Below are positions 7,808-16,602 of a DNA stretch of 64,000 bases, in pieces (the stretch's first letter is position 1; each line of letters opens with the position of its first letter). A program made the translations under genes and the position numbers. This DNA is from Firmicutes bacterium UBA4881 (GTDB lineage Bacteria; Bacillota; DTU065), in the NCBI GenBank assembly GCA_002399235.1, contig DHDH01000013.1, forward strand, positions 4,791 to 68,790. Reading direction: 5' to 3'. The notes below the pieces were generated by a model, which had not been told where the DNA came from, ran no database searches, and was given only the letters and a program-made list of their open reading frames with translations.

Positions 7808-8197
7808 ATGGCTAAGGTACCTTCTAATTTGTACTATACTGAGACTCATGAATGGATAAGACATGAGGGAGAAAAGGTTGTTATTGGCATTACTGAATAT
7901 GCACAAAGTAAATTGGGTGATGTAGTCTTTGTTGAATTACCATCTACTGGTGACGATATAGAAAGTGGTGCTCCCGTAGCAACTGTTGAATCTGTAAAAG
8001 GCGTTTCAGAGATTTATGCCCCTGTTGAAGGCAGTGTTTGGGAACTAAATGACGAACTAGAAGATGTTCCTGAGTTAATTAATGAAGATCCATATGGACA
8101 GGGTTGGATTCTCTCTTTAAGAATAACCGATGAGAGCGCTTTAGATGATCTACTAACAGCGGAGGAGTATCAGGCACTACTTGAGGAGGAAGCCTAA
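7808..8197 (+). CDS. gcvH: Glycine cleavage system H protein
   Basis: A 129-residue lipoyl carrier that shuttles the aminomethyl group from the P protein to the T protein. The lipoyl lysine is K64 in the motif VESVKGVSE, and the family start YTETHEWIR and the EDPYGQGW segment are present. Its length is normal. AAGGAGAG precedes the ATG. The next gene begins directly after its stop, so translation is likely coupled. GcvH is the probable substrate of the LipM-like protein and the radical SAM pair encoded downstream. Confidence 0.97.
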   Translation: MAKVPSNLYYTETHEWIRHEGEKVVIGITEYAQSKLGDVVFVELPSTGDDIESGAPVATVESVKGVSEIYAPVEGSVWELNDELEDVPELINEDPYGQGWILSLRITDESALDDLLTAEEYQALLEEEA

Positions 8198-9502
8198 ATG
8201 CCTTATACTCCCCATACCCAAAAAGATATTGAAAAGATGCTGAAAACTATTGGCATTGACCAGGTAAGTGACTTATTTGCCCAGATACCTGAGGAAGTAA
8301 GATTGCAAAAGTGGGATTTTCCTAAGGGACTAGGTGAATCAGGGACACGACGTTTTATCAATAAAATAGCTCGCAATAATAAAGAACTAATACCCATGAT
8401 AGGGTTCGGAATCTATGATCATGAGATCCCTAGTGCTGTCTGGGCTTTAGCTGGGAAAGCAGAGTTTGTTACAGCTTATACTCCCTATCAAGCAGAGGCT
8501 AGCCAAGGTATGTTGCAAGCTATCTTCGAATTTCAAAGTATGATAGCAGAATTAACTGGTATGGATGTAGCGAATGCTTCTTTATATGATGGTGCTACTG
8601 CGCTTTGCGAGGCCATGTTGATGGCAGTAGCAGAAAAAAAGAACAGACAAATTGCAGTATCCTTGGGGGTCAATCCCTTATATCGAGAAGTACTAAAAAC
8701 ATATGCTAAAGCTGTTGATATTAAGATAATTGACATACCTTTAGTAAATGGCAAGACTGCTTGGCAAGAAGTTGATGTAGCAGCTTACATTATGCAGCAA
8801 CCTAATTTTTTAGGCTATCTAGATGATACCGATGGTTTTAATCGAGTTAAAGGGAAGGCCTTTGGTATTGTGTCTATACAGCCTATTTTAGGTAGTGTAT
8901 TGAGAAAACCACAAGAGTATGGTGCTGATATTGTCTGTGGAGAGGGGCAACCCCTTGGTATCCCAATTTCTTCTGGAGGTCCACTCCTTGGTTTTATGGC
9001 TACTAAGAAAAGTTTAATGCGGAAAATGCCAGGTAGAATTGTCGGGTTAACTTCTGATAAGGAAAACAATGACGCTTTTGTGCTGACACTGCAAGCTAGA
9101 GAACAGCATATTAGAAGAGAAAAGGCTAGTTCTAATATCTGTACAAATCAAGCTCTTAATGCTTTAGCAGCGACTATTTATCTTTCCCTCTTAGGACCAA
9201 TGGGTTTAAGAGAAGTAGCTACAGGAGCTATAAATAACGCTCATTACTTGGTAGACAAATTAAAGGCGATAGGTGTCGAGGTTTGTGATGAACAACCATT
9301 TTTAATGGAATTTCCTGTTAAAGTTCCTGTGGAAAAAATCCCCCTACTCAAAGCTAAATTATTAGATGCTGGCTTTACACCACCTATTGATTTAGGTTGT
9401 TATAGCACAGAATATACGGGTTATCTATTACTTTGCACCACAGAAAAGCGGACTGTAGCAGAGATAGATGACTTTGTGGCAGTTTGGGAGGGGATTTGGT
9501 GA
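8198..9502 (+). CDS. gcvPA: Glycine dehydrogenase (decarboxylating) subunit 1
   Basis: A 434-residue N-terminal half of the split P protein, which decarboxylates glycine and passes the aminomethyl group to lipoyl-GcvH. Typical stretches are YTPHTQKDIEKML at the start, AYTPYQAEASQGMLQ near residue 95, ASLYDGATALCEA near 126 and REQHIRREKASSNICTNQAL near 301. The start ATG abuts the gcvH stop, with GAGGAGGAA inside the end of gcvH. The stop TGA overlaps the gcvPB start by one base. The split form is common in Bacillota and thermophiles, in contrast to the single-chain GcvP of enterobacteria. Confidence 0.96.
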   Translation: MPYTPHTQKDIEKMLKTIGIDQVSDLFAQIPEEVRLQKWDFPKGLGESGTRRFINKIARNNKELIPMIGFGIYDHEIPSAVWALAGKAEFVTAYTPYQAEASQGMLQAIFEFQSMIAELTGMDVANASLYDGATALCEAMLMAVAEKKNRQIAVSLGVNPLYREVLKTYAKAVDIKIIDIPLVNGKTAWQEVDVAAYIMQQPNFLGYLDDTDGFNRVKGKAFGIVSIQPILGSVLRKPQEYGADIVCGEGQPLGIPISSGGPLLGFMATKKSLMRKMPGRIVGLTSDKENNDAFVLTLQAREQHIRREKASSNICTNQALNALAATIYLSLLGPMGLREVATGAINNAHYLVDKLKAIGVEVCDEQPFLMEFPVKVPVEKIPLLKAKLLDAGFTPPIDLGCYSTEYTGYLLLCTTEKRTVAEIDDFVAVWEGIW

Positions 9503-10932
9503 TGAAACTGATCTGGGAACGAGGGAAAGAAGGTCGTCGAGCTTACTGGCCATCTCCGAGTGAATCACCAGAGGTCTCCTTAGAAGAACTTTTAGGTAAA
9601 GAATATCGCTCCGAGCCCTTAGATTTACCTGAAGTTAGTGAGCTCGATGTTGTTCGCCATTTTACTAATTTGGCCCATGAAAATTATTCTGTAGATGCTA
9701 ACTTTTACCCCTTGGGCTCTTGCACAATGAAATATAATCCTAAATTAAACGAAGAACTAGCTAATCTACCTAATTTCTTAAATGCTCATCCCTTATGTAT
9801 GGAAGGTCTCGTAGGTAGCATTGAAGTGATGTACAGGACTCAGGATCTGTTAGCGAGAATTAGTGGGATGGCAGCAGTAACATTGCAGCCCCTAGCTGGT
9901 GCTCATGGAGAGTTAACAGGTCTAATGCTTATAAAAGCCTATCACCAAGATCATGGCGAAGATCGAGATGAGGTTATAGTACCTGACTCAGCTCACGGTA
10001 CTAACCCAGCTTCGGCGGCTATGTGTGGCTTTAAGGTTGTTGAGGTTAAATCTCATGATGGTTTAGTGGATATAGAAGAGTTAAAAAAGGTTGTTTCCTC
10101 CAAAACTGCGGCTCTAATGCTGACAAATCCTAATACTTTGGGTCTATTTGAAAAGAATATCATTGAAATTGCTAGGATTGTTCATGATGCCGGAGGTCTC
10201 CTCTACTATGATGGAGCCAACCTAAATGCGCTCTTAGGAAAAGTCAGGCCTGGGGATATGGGCTTTGATGTGATGCACTTTAATTTGCACAAAACCTTTG
10301 CTACTCCTCATGGTGGTGGTGGCCCAGGTTCAGGTGCTGTAGGTGTAGCCAAGAAAATTGAGCCTTATTTACCTTACCCTGTAGCAGTTAAGGGTCCTGA
10401 TGGTTATGCTCTTGATTTTAATCGACCAAAATCGATTGGTAAGGTAGCTACTTTTTACGGTAGTTTTAATGTAATAGTGAAGGCTTTTAGTTATATGGTG
10501 AATTTAGGTCAGGAGGGATTGCGGGGGGTTTCTGAGTTAGCTGTGTTAAACGCTAACTATTTGAATGCTCTTTTGCGTGATGTACTTTCTGTTCCGTATA
10601 GTGAAGGTGTAATGCATGAGTTTGTAGCTTCTGCTGAGAATCTTGGACTCACAGCTCTAGAGATTGCTAAGGCTTTATTGGATTTCGGCTTCCATGCTCC
10701 GACTATTTATTTTCCTCTAATTGTACATGAAGCTTTAATGATTGAACCTACAGAGACAGAGAGTCCAGAAACCTTGGAAGAATTTGCGGACACCATTAAA
10801 AAGATTCTCACTGATCCCCAAAAATATAAGGATGCTCCTGCAAAGACAGCAGTAAAAAGAGTGGATGATGTCAAAGCAGCAAGACATCCTATTCTTACCA
10901 AAGCACAACTTGATGCAGAAAAATTTAATTAG
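9502..10932 (+). CDS. gcvPB: Glycine dehydrogenase (decarboxylating) subunit 2
   Basis: A 476-residue C-terminal half of the split P protein carrying the pyridoxal phosphate. The cofactor lysine is in FNLHKTFATPHGGGGPG, and the motifs NFYPLGSCTMKYNPK and PDSAHGTNPASA are intact. The ATG at 9502 is favoured over an in-frame start at 9484 because GGGAGGGG (9486-9493) lies eight bases before it and it overlaps the gcvPA stop as TGATG. This closes the four-gene gcv operon; a terminator follows, then the radical SAM pair linked here to lipoylation. No lpd gene is present in the window. Confidence 0.96.
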   Translation: MKLIWERGKEGRRAYWPSPSESPEVSLEELLGKEYRSEPLDLPEVSELDVVRHFTNLAHENYSVDANFYPLGSCTMKYNPKLNEELANLPNFLNAHPLCMEGLVGSIEVMYRTQDLLARISGMAAVTLQPLAGAHGELTGLMLIKAYHQDHGEDRDEVIVPDSAHGTNPASAAMCGFKVVEVKSHDGLVDIEELKKVVSSKTAALMLTNPNTLGLFEKNIIEIARIVHDAGGLLYYDGANLNALLGKVRPGDMGFDVMHFNLHKTFATPHGGGGPGSGAVGVAKKIEPYLPYPVAVKGPDGYALDFNRPKSIGKVATFYGSFNVIVKAFSYMVNLGQEGLRGVSELAVLNANYLNALLRDVLSVPYSEGVMHEFVASAENLGLTALEIAKALLDFGFHAPTIYFPLIVHEALMIEPTETESPETLEEFADTIKKILTDPQKYKDAPAKTAVKRVDDVKAARHPILTKAQLDAEKFN

Positions 10933-10965
10933 TTTAATAGGTACTAAGCTTAAAAATGGGTATAT

Positions 10966-10999
10966 AAAAGGCAGTTGCCATTATAGCAACTGCCTTTTT
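10966..10999 (+). terminator. gcvPB: Rho-independent terminator after gcvPB
   Basis: AAAAGGCAGTTGC, a seven-base loop and GCAACTGCC followed by five Ts form a 13-bp stem. It lies between gcvPB and the radical SAM gene at 11028, so the latter needs its own promoter or readthrough. Confidence 0.85.
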
Positions 11000-11027
11000 A
11001 CCCAGATAAATAAAGAGAGTTGGTATT

Positions 11028-11792
11028 ATGAAGTTTTACGATCCTAAGACTTTGCCTGTAAGTATAACGGGTAGTCGCTGTGGTTTAAAGTGTGACCACT
11101 GCCGTGGGCACTACCTTGGAGCTATGGCTACTCCAGATGAAGCCGTTTTAACAGGGGCTTCGTCGTTACTTATCTCTGGCGGCTTTAATAAGGAAGGTCA
11201 CCTACCTCTAAGTGAAAACCGGGAAACACTCTTAAAGTTACATGCATCAATAACTAAACTTAATATTCATCCAGGTTTTTTAACTACTAAAGATATCGAA
11301 CTATTAAAAGAGCTAAAACCAGTGATCTCTTTTGACTTTACGCAGGATAATAAAGTAATAACCGAGATTTATCATCTAAGAAAAACACCTGCAGATTATG
11401 TAAGTGAGTACCTACGCTTAAAACAAAATGGCTTAGAGGTTGTACCACATATCTGCTTAGGATTGGGGACAGAAGACCAGAAAACTTTAGATAAGATAGT
11501 TGAATTGAATCCGGTTAAAGTAGTGTTACTTGTCTTTCGACCAACTAAAAATACTCCCTTACAAGAAAAAGCATCTTTAGAGATTAATTATCTAAAAGAG
11601 TTGTGGGGTAGGTTTAGGCAGGGTTATAAAGGCGAGTTGATTTTAGGTTGCATGCGTCCTGGTGGTTTATATAGACAGACTATTGATGAACTTGCAGCTA
11701 GGATAGGATTTGATGGTATAGTAAAACCAGCACCGCAGTTAAAAAAAGAGTTTCCTACAGCTAAGTTAATTACAGAGTGCTGTGCCTTCTAA
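11028..11792 (+). CDS. Radical SAM protein, candidate LipS-type lipoyl synthase subunit
   Basis: A 254-residue radical SAM enzyme with the iron-sulfur motif CGLKCDHC (C18, C22, C25; CX3CX2C). It ends in a cysteine pair (ECCAF) and has the segments LGCMRPGGLYRQ and DGIVKPAPQ near its end. It is much smaller than canonical LipA and lacks LipA's second N-terminal cysteine cluster. A second radical SAM protein follows 13 bases later, and a LipM-like acyltransferase and the gcv operon flank the pair. This matches the two-component lipoyl synthase (LipS1 and LipS2) described from archaea and some bacteria. I cannot say which of the two this is. Alternative: a biotin-synthase-like enzyme of other function. 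Confidence 0.6.
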   Translation: MKFYDPKTLPVSITGSRCGLKCDHCRGHYLGAMATPDEAVLTGASSLLISGGFNKEGHLPLSENRETLLKLHASITKLNIHPGFLTTKDIELLKELKPVISFDFTQDNKVITEIYHLRKTPADYVSEYLRLKQNGLEVVPHICLGLGTEDQKTLDKIVELNPVKVVLLVFRPTKNTPLQEKASLEINYLKELWGRFRQGYKGELILGCMRPGGLYRQTIDELAARIGFDGIVKPAPQLKKEFPTAKLITECCAF

Positions 11793-11805
11793 AAAGGAGT
11801 AGATG

Positions 11806-12699
11806 ATGATGCGTGCTTCTGCAGGGACTGCTGCAGTAATGGGACTTAATAACATAGAACAGATCTGTCCACCCACAACAGCTTATCTTTTAACCGAGGG
11901 AATCTGTAAACGTAACTGTGGGTTTTGTGGAAATAATGATAGACTAGCTAGGATTACTTGGCCCAGGTACAATAAAGGAGCCCTTCTAGAGAAAATACAG
12001 GCTGCTCCTTTTCAAAGAATCTGTTTACAAACAGTAGAGAGCCAAGATTCTGTAGCTGAGGTAGCTAAGGTATTACCTAATTTGATTTCTACAGGTAAAC
12101 CGGTATGTCTTTCATCGCAGTTTGGTGAAGAATATCTTGCTCAAGGTCTAGATAGATGGGTAATTCCTTTAGATGTTGTTGTGCCAAGTCTATATGCTAA
12201 AATTAAAGGTGGTAGCTTTGAAAATAATTTGGCAAGAATAAAATCGTTGGCAAAAAAATACCCAGGTCGGATTGGCACTCATGTTATTGCTGGTTTAGGA
12301 GAAAGCGAAGAAGAACTACTAAGGTTTCTCGCAGAGTTATACTCTTTAGGACTATCAGTAGGATTATTTGCCTTTACACCAGTGCCCCATACACCACTTA
12401 TGACTTGGCCCAAACCAGCGCTCGATTCGTATCGCCGTGTGCAAATTGGTAACTACCTACTCTGGAAAGATAGTAACCTATTAAGTGAATTAGTGTTTAT
12501 TAAAGGCAGATTAGTAGATGCTCCATTAGCAAAATTAGAGAGTAAAGCTTTTGAGACTTGGGGTTGCCCTGGGTGCAATAGACCCTTCTATAATGAATCT
12601 CCCAAAGGCCCTATATATAATTATCCGAGAACCCTTTCAGAAGCAGAGTTTGTTAAAGCGATAGAAGAATCTAAGCTTTTAAATTCAAGGAGTAGATAA
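11806..12699 (+). CDS. Radical SAM protein, candidate second LipS-type subunit
   Basis: A 297-residue protein of the biotin-synthase-related radical SAM group. It starts with RASAGTAAVMGL and TAYLLTEGICKRNCGFC, in which C34, C38 and C41 form CX3CX2C. A later pair, CPGCNRPFYNE (residues about 251-261), could bind a second cluster that donates sulfur. Three ATGs are possible (11803, 11806, 11809); AAAAAGGAG ends at 11799, so 11806 or 11809 fits better than 11803. It is co-transcribed with the radical SAM gene before it and the small secreted-protein gene after it. Sulfur insertion into octanoyl-GcvH is inferred from context. Confidence 0.6.
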   Translation: MMRASAGTAAVMGLNNIEQICPPTTAYLLTEGICKRNCGFCGNNDRLARITWPRYNKGALLEKIQAAPFQRICLQTVESQDSVAEVAKVLPNLISTGKPVCLSSQFGEEYLAQGLDRWVIPLDVVVPSLYAKIKGGSFENNLARIKSLAKKYPGRIGTHVIAGLGESEEELLRFLAELYSLGLSVGLFAFTPVPHTPLMTWPKPALDSYRRVQIGNYLLWKDSNLLSELVFIKGRLVDAPLAKLESKAFETWGCPGCNRPFYNESPKGPIYNYPRTLSEAEFVKAIEESKLLNSRSR

Positions 12700-12703
12700 C
12701 GAC

Positions 12704-13174
12704 GTGAAACGTTTAAGAGTTTTTGGTTATATTGTAGCCTGTATGTTAATTTTAGGTAGTTTAGGTTATTATGCAAGCTCTGAGCAAGTTACAGCGAAAT
12801 TCTTTGGTAAGTGGAAAGTTGTTAGATGTGTAGCTAAACCATTAGATGCCGAACTTACTGAAGAAATAATTAGTGATTATCTAGGTAGAACCTATATTTT
12901 CGGCGAGAAGTCTATGGAGATAATTGCGCCTACAGGTAATGTTAAAGTCGAGAGACCTTTTTATAATTTGTATACATTAGTTACAGAAGATTTGAGTAGT
13001 TATCAAATTTCTGTAGATGATCTTGCAATCAAAGAAGCTTCGATAAGTCGTGTAGGTGTATTTAGAAGTGTTAAAGATCGATGTGAGTATGTGGGAACTA
13101 CCTTTTTTATTAAAGATGAGGATACTTTACTACTCTTGGCGGGTGCATTTTTTGAAATGAAACGAGTTCGGTAG
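12704..13174 (+). CDS. Small exported or membrane-anchored protein, unknown
   Basis: A 156-residue protein with an N-terminal hydrophobic segment (about residues 8-24) that can be a signal peptide or anchor, ending near YYASSEQ. The rest is a mixed alpha-beta globular region (FFGKWKVVRC, GRTYIFGEK) resembling the lipocalin-like small exported proteins of Bacillota, but no family is certain. GTG start; the gene begins four bases after the preceding stop and is probably part of the radical SAM transcript, although no link to lipoylation is evident. A terminator follows. Confidence 0.6.
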   Translation: MKRLRVFGYIVACMLILGSLGYYASSEQVTAKFFGKWKVVRCVAKPLDAELTEEIISDYLGRTYIFGEKSMEIIAPTGNVKVERPFYNLYTLVTEDLSSYQISVDDLAIKEASISRVGVFRSVKDRCEYVGTTFFIKDEDTLLLLAGAFFEMKRVR

Positions 13175-13210
13175 TATTGATTAGTAATGTTTACAGTCTT
13201 CTTAACATGG

Positions 13211-13243
13211 AAGTCCTGGAAATTAATTCCCCAGGACTTTTTT
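13211..13243 (+). terminator. Rho-independent terminator
   Basis: AAGTCCTGG at 13211-13219 pairs with CCAGGACTT at 13231-13239 and is followed by a T-run. It ends the transcript of the radical SAM pair and the small exported protein. The 160 bases from here to 13402 show no further gene. Confidence 0.85.
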
Positions 13244-13402
13244 GCTCAAGACATAGAGAATAGGTTCTAAAATTCGCAAGTTAATTAGCAATTAATATAA
13301 CGTATGTTTTTTTAGATAGTAAAGAAAACCCTGGTAATATAAATAGTGCTTAGAAATTAAAGCAATGATCTGTATAGTTGTAAGGGAAAGGAGTCTTAGT
13401 AA

Positions 13403-14068
13403 ATGAAGCTCTATTTAGATCCTCCCATGTCAGGACAAGATAATATGGCCAAAGATATCGAGATGTTAAAGAGAGCCAGAGAACAAAGAGAAGCTTTAAT
13501 CCGCATCTATTCTTGGGATAGACCGACTATTAGTTTGGGTTATTTTCAGAAGCCAGAAAAGATACTCAAACTAGAGGTCTTAGAAAAGTATGGTATTAAT
13601 TGGGTTAAAAGGCCAACAGGTGGTAGAGCTGTTTGGCATCACAAAGAAATAACTTATGCTGTAGCATTACCTGTAGATTATCCTTCTTTGCCAGAAGGAG
13701 TAACTTCGGCTTATCGCTTTATTTCCGAACCCATATATAAAGCATTTATTAAATCAGGGTTACCAGTAAAATGGGCTAGGCAAGAACAAAACCTAACCGA
13801 AGCGTGTTTTGGAGCTCCAGCTAGGCATGAGATTATTTATAACGGCCACAAGGTAGTTGGTAGTGCACAAAGACGTACTAGTGAAGCTATCTTACAACAT
13901 GGGTCAATTTTATTAGCAGCTCAGCCAGAAATATTTGCAGCGTGCCTTCAAGGTATTAATGAAGAGCTATTAGTAAAGCAACTTAGATATCGCACAATTA
14001 CTATACCTATCCCATCTACAAAATTAAAAAAGTATTTAATAGCTGAATTTCGACGCTATTTTGTTTAA
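13403..14068 (+). CDS. LipM-like octanoyltransferase (lipoate ligase fold)
   Basis: A 221-residue protein of the biotin/lipoate protein ligase fold. Motifs are RPTGGRAVWH (residues 70-79), a catalytic-type cysteine C135 in EACFGAPARHE, K150 in GHKVVGSAQRR, and LQHGSILL. The CF-AP segment followed by HKVVGSAQ and LQHGSI is the LipM pattern, in which the cysteine carries octanoyl during transfer from acyl carrier protein to GcvH. It is shorter than LipM of Bacillus (about 280 residues), ending soon after the core, and lacks the accessory domain of full LplA ligases. With the radical SAM pair and gcvH it could complete de novo lipoylation. A short lipoate ligase is the alternative. Confidence 0.7.
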   Translation: MKLYLDPPMSGQDNMAKDIEMLKRAREQREALIRIYSWDRPTISLGYFQKPEKILKLEVLEKYGINWVKRPTGGRAVWHHKEITYAVALPVDYPSLPEGVTSAYRFISEPIYKAFIKSGLPVKWARQEQNLTEACFGAPARHEIIYNGHKVVGSAQRRTSEAILQHGSILLAAQPEIFAACLQGINEELLVKQLRYRTITIPIPSTKLKKYLIAEFRRYFV

Positions 14069-14113
14069 CTGGTTTTGATAATAACTGCTTATGTGTAATG
14101 CACAATTCTGTTG

Positions 14114-14285
14114 CTTCCTTGGATTTGAAGAAAGCATTTTTCTAGCTTGGCCAAAAGTAAACAAGGAAGAGGTTACCTTGAAAAGTTTTGTAAGTTAGAA
14201 CAAAAAAGTGTTCTAATAAAGGAGATCTAATCTGTACCCTATAGGCGGACTTTTTTATTGGATGTCCACTCTATAGGGTAGATTA
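14114..14285 (+). other. Intergenic stretch with several nested or tandem hairpins
   Basis: This 347-base gap (14069-14414) has no gene but several inverted repeats: CTTCCTTG (14114-14121) with CAAGGAAG (14162-14169); TTAGAAC (14195-14201) with GTTCTAA (14210-14216); and a long imperfect palindrome at 14228-14285 with TACCCTATAG against CTATAGGGTA, flanked by TAATC/GATTA. It could be a structured leader RNA, terminators or a decayed repeat element. It does not match a T-box or another riboswitch that I know. Confidence 0.4.
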
Positions 14286-14414
14286 TATATAATCCTCACG
14301 CTTTTTTACTAGGGATACATAGCAAATACCTCGTATTGTTAGAAGGTTGACAAGATAGAGACAGCTCGCTAAAATGAGGAAGGAAATTCTCCAGAAAGTT
14401 AGAGGTATCATATT

Positions 14415-15479
14415 ATGAATACTATTAATATGCTGTCTTCAGCTGAAAAAGTAAAAGGCCAAGGCGTCATGTCCGCTTATTTAGAGCAAGTGAGCTTAGT
14501 TAGAGAAGGTCTACATGACGATTATGATATATTTGTTAATAAAGTAGGCTTTTGCGACATAATGCATTACCATACTATTGATTTTCAACATTTTCTGTTT
14601 TTACCATTGGCTAAACTTAAAGGAACTGCTGTTGGATATGTTCACTTTTTACCAGAAACTGTTGATGGTAGTTTAAACCTGCCTACAATTGCGAAGAAGG
14701 TCTTTTACTGGTATATAATTAAATTTTATAAAAGTATGGATCTTTTAGTCACAGTTAATCCACTCTTTGTGGATAAGTTAGTAGGTTATGGTATTCCTAG
14801 AGAGAAGATCTTTTATATACCTAACTTTGTTTCTGATTCTGATTTTTATCCCCTTGAAGGTACCAGGAAACTAAGACATAAAGAGGAATTTGGGTATAAG
14901 CCCGATGACTTTGTAGTACTTGGTGTTGGTCAATTACAAACTAGAAAAGGTGTCGAGGATTTTATTAAGATCGCTAGAGCTATGCCCGAAATGCAATTTG
15001 TTTGGGCAGGAGGCTTCTCTTTTGGTGCTTTTTCTGATGGTTATGCAGAATTGAAAAAGCAAGTGGAAAATCCACCAAAAAATCTTAAGTTTACAGGTAT
15101 TGTTGAAAGAGAAGTTATGAACGATCTTTATAATATGGCTGATGTCATGTTCCTGCCTTCCTATAGTGAACTATTTCCTATGACGATATTAGAAGCAATG
15201 AACTGCGAACTCCCTCTATTGTTAAGGGATTTACCTGAGTACAAAGAGATACTTTCTTCTTGGTATCTTAAAGGTAATAACAATCAAGAGTTTATTGCTG
15301 CTCTTTCTGAGTTAAGAACTAATCAAGATTTCTATCAAGTCTCTCAAGATAAATCAAGAGAAGGTAAAGCCTTTTATTCTAAAGATAGTGTTCTTAAGAT
15401 GTGGGAGCAATTTTATGCGAGGGCTTTAGGCATTAAAAAAGGTGGTCGGAGGAAGGTATATGAAAAAAGGCTGGATTAA
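14415..15479 (+). CDS. GT4-family glycosyltransferase (glycolipid type)
   Basis: A 354-residue GT-B glycosyltransferase. The N-terminal half contains DIMHYHTIDFQHFL and YVHFLPETVDG; the C-terminal half carries the nucleotide-sugar-binding core (VLGVGQLQTRKGVEDFI) and the GT4 signature ELFPMTILEAM, with E at the usual E-X7-E position. The order resembles diacylglycerol glucosyltransferases of Bacillota. Its 3' end overlaps the next gene, a membrane protein of the flippase-like UPF0104 family, by 20 bases, so they probably act together in making and moving a membrane glycolipid. The acceptor is inferred. Confidence 0.8.
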   Translation: MNTINMLSSAEKVKGQGVMSAYLEQVSLVREGLHDDYDIFVNKVGFCDIMHYHTIDFQHFLFLPLAKLKGTAVGYVHFLPETVDGSLNLPTIAKKVFYWYIIKFYKSMDLLVTVNPLFVDKLVGYGIPREKIFYIPNFVSDSDFYPLEGTRKLRHKEEFGYKPDDFVVLGVGQLQTRKGVEDFIKIARAMPEMQFVWAGGFSFGAFSDGYAELKKQVENPPKNLKFTGIVEREVMNDLYNMADVMFLPSYSELFPMTILEAMNCELPLLLRDLPEYKEILSSWYLKGNNNQEFIAALSELRTNQDFYQVSQDKSREGKAFYSKDSVLKMWEQFYARALGIKKGGRRKVYEKRLD

Positions 15480-16476
15480 TATTTTTGTTTTAATTATTGC
15501 GGCCTTTTTTCTTTTCTATCTTGCCTCTAGTGGACAAAGCTTAGAATCACTCTGGCAACAGTTAAAAACTCTAAATGGTTTTTTCCTCGGTGTAGCTTTT
15601 TTACTAATGGTTTTATATTGGCTTTTAGAAGCTGGGGTTTTGCATTCCATTACAGTTTTTTTGCATGGGGGACAAAAGTTTTTAGGCTCGTTTAAAACTA
15701 CAATGATTGGCCAGTTCTTTAACTCGGTCACTCCCTTTGCAACAGGTGGACAACCAGCTCAGCTAGTTAATATGATCCAAGCTGGAGTGCCTGCTTCTGG
15801 AGCAAGTTCAATTTTAACAGTGAAGTTTCTGATCTACCAAACTGTCCTTACCATCTATTCAATCTTTATCTTGTTTTTTAAAGCTTCTTTTTTCCGCTTA
15901 AAAATACCCCGTTTCTTTTTTCTCGCTGAGATTGGATTTATAGTTAACTCTTTCGTTATAGCCTTGACCTTGCTTTTTACCTATAGGCGTAATTTTACTA
16001 AACGCTTATTAACATTCGTCTATAATCTATTGGCTAAGGTAAAGATTATTAAGGATCCAGAAAAGTCCAAACAGACCTTGGAAACAGGACTAGAAAAATT
16101 CCACAGTTACACTAAGCTAATTTTTTCAAACAAAACGGTATTATTTAAAACTACTCTTTTTACTCTGTTCCAGCTAACAGCCTTCTTTTTGATCCCTTAC
16201 TTTATTTACCGAGCTTTTGGCTTTAATACAGCCAATTGGTTGGATATATTGGCCGCTGATGCTTTTGTAACAATGGTGACTAGTTTTATTCCCCTGCCTG
16301 GAGGTTCAGGAGGAGCAGAGGGAGGCTTTTATCTCTTCTTCCGTCTCTTCTTTACACCAGCTAGTATAGGAAGTGCTTTGCTCGTTTGGCGAGTATGGAC
16401 ATTTTATAGTTGTCTTTTCTTTGGTGGTTTAACAGTGTTATTCGTTAAGCGACCGGTTAAAATATCAACACCATAA
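15460..16476 (+). CDS. Flippase-like integral membrane protein (UPF0104/YbhN type)
   Basis: A 338-residue polytopic membrane protein of the lysylphosphatidylglycerol synthase transmembrane-domain (UPF0104) family, with about eight hydrophobic segments. The motifs QFFNSVTPFATGGQPAQ (about residues 83-99) and FIPLPGGSGGAEGGF (about 273-287) are diagnostic. The ATG at 15460 was chosen over a GTG at 15442 because GGAGGAAGG ends just upstream and would otherwise lie inside the gene. It lacks the soluble aminoacyl-transfer domain of MprF, so lipid transport is more likely than lipid modification. It overlaps the glycosyltransferase gene. Confidence 0.85.
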   Translation: MKKGWINIFVLIIAAFFLFYLASSGQSLESLWQQLKTLNGFFLGVAFLLMVLYWLLEAGVLHSITVFLHGGQKFLGSFKTTMIGQFFNSVTPFATGGQPAQLVNMIQAGVPASGASSILTVKFLIYQTVLTIYSIFILFFKASFFRLKIPRFFFLAEIGFIVNSFVIALTLLFTYRRNFTKRLLTFVYNLLAKVKIIKDPEKSKQTLETGLEKFHSYTKLIFSNKTVLFKTTLFTLFQLTAFFLIPYFIYRAFGFNTANWLDILAADAFVTMVTSFIPLPGGSGGAEGGFYLFFRLFFTPASIGSALLVWRVWTFYSCLFFGGLTVLFVKRPVKISTP

Positions 16477-16490
16477 ATAAATGCATTTTA

Positions 16491-16526
16491 TACAGGTCCT
16501 GTTAGTTGGGGCCTGTAATTTTTTTG
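16491..16526 (+). terminator. Rho-independent terminator
   Basis: TACAGGTCC and GGGCCTGTA form a nine-base stem with one G-U pair, followed by a run of Ts. It separates the glycolipid pair from the tetR gene. Confidence 0.85.
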
Positions 16527-16573
16527 TTTTAGCAGGAGAACACTTCTTTTTGCAGAAATAATAATCAAACAAT

Positions 16574-16587
16574 ACCGACCGGTCGGT
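16574..16587 (+). promoter_or_regulatory. TetR-type operator (perfect 14-bp palindrome)
   Basis: ACCGACCGGTCGGT is a perfect palindrome 16 bases before the ATG of a TetR-family regulator. The ACCGACCGGTCGGT core is the classic operator of many TetR repressors, so autoregulation and control of the downstream radical SAM gene are likely. Confidence 0.8.
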
Positions 16588-16602
16588 TTTGAGAGGTGGA
16601 CT

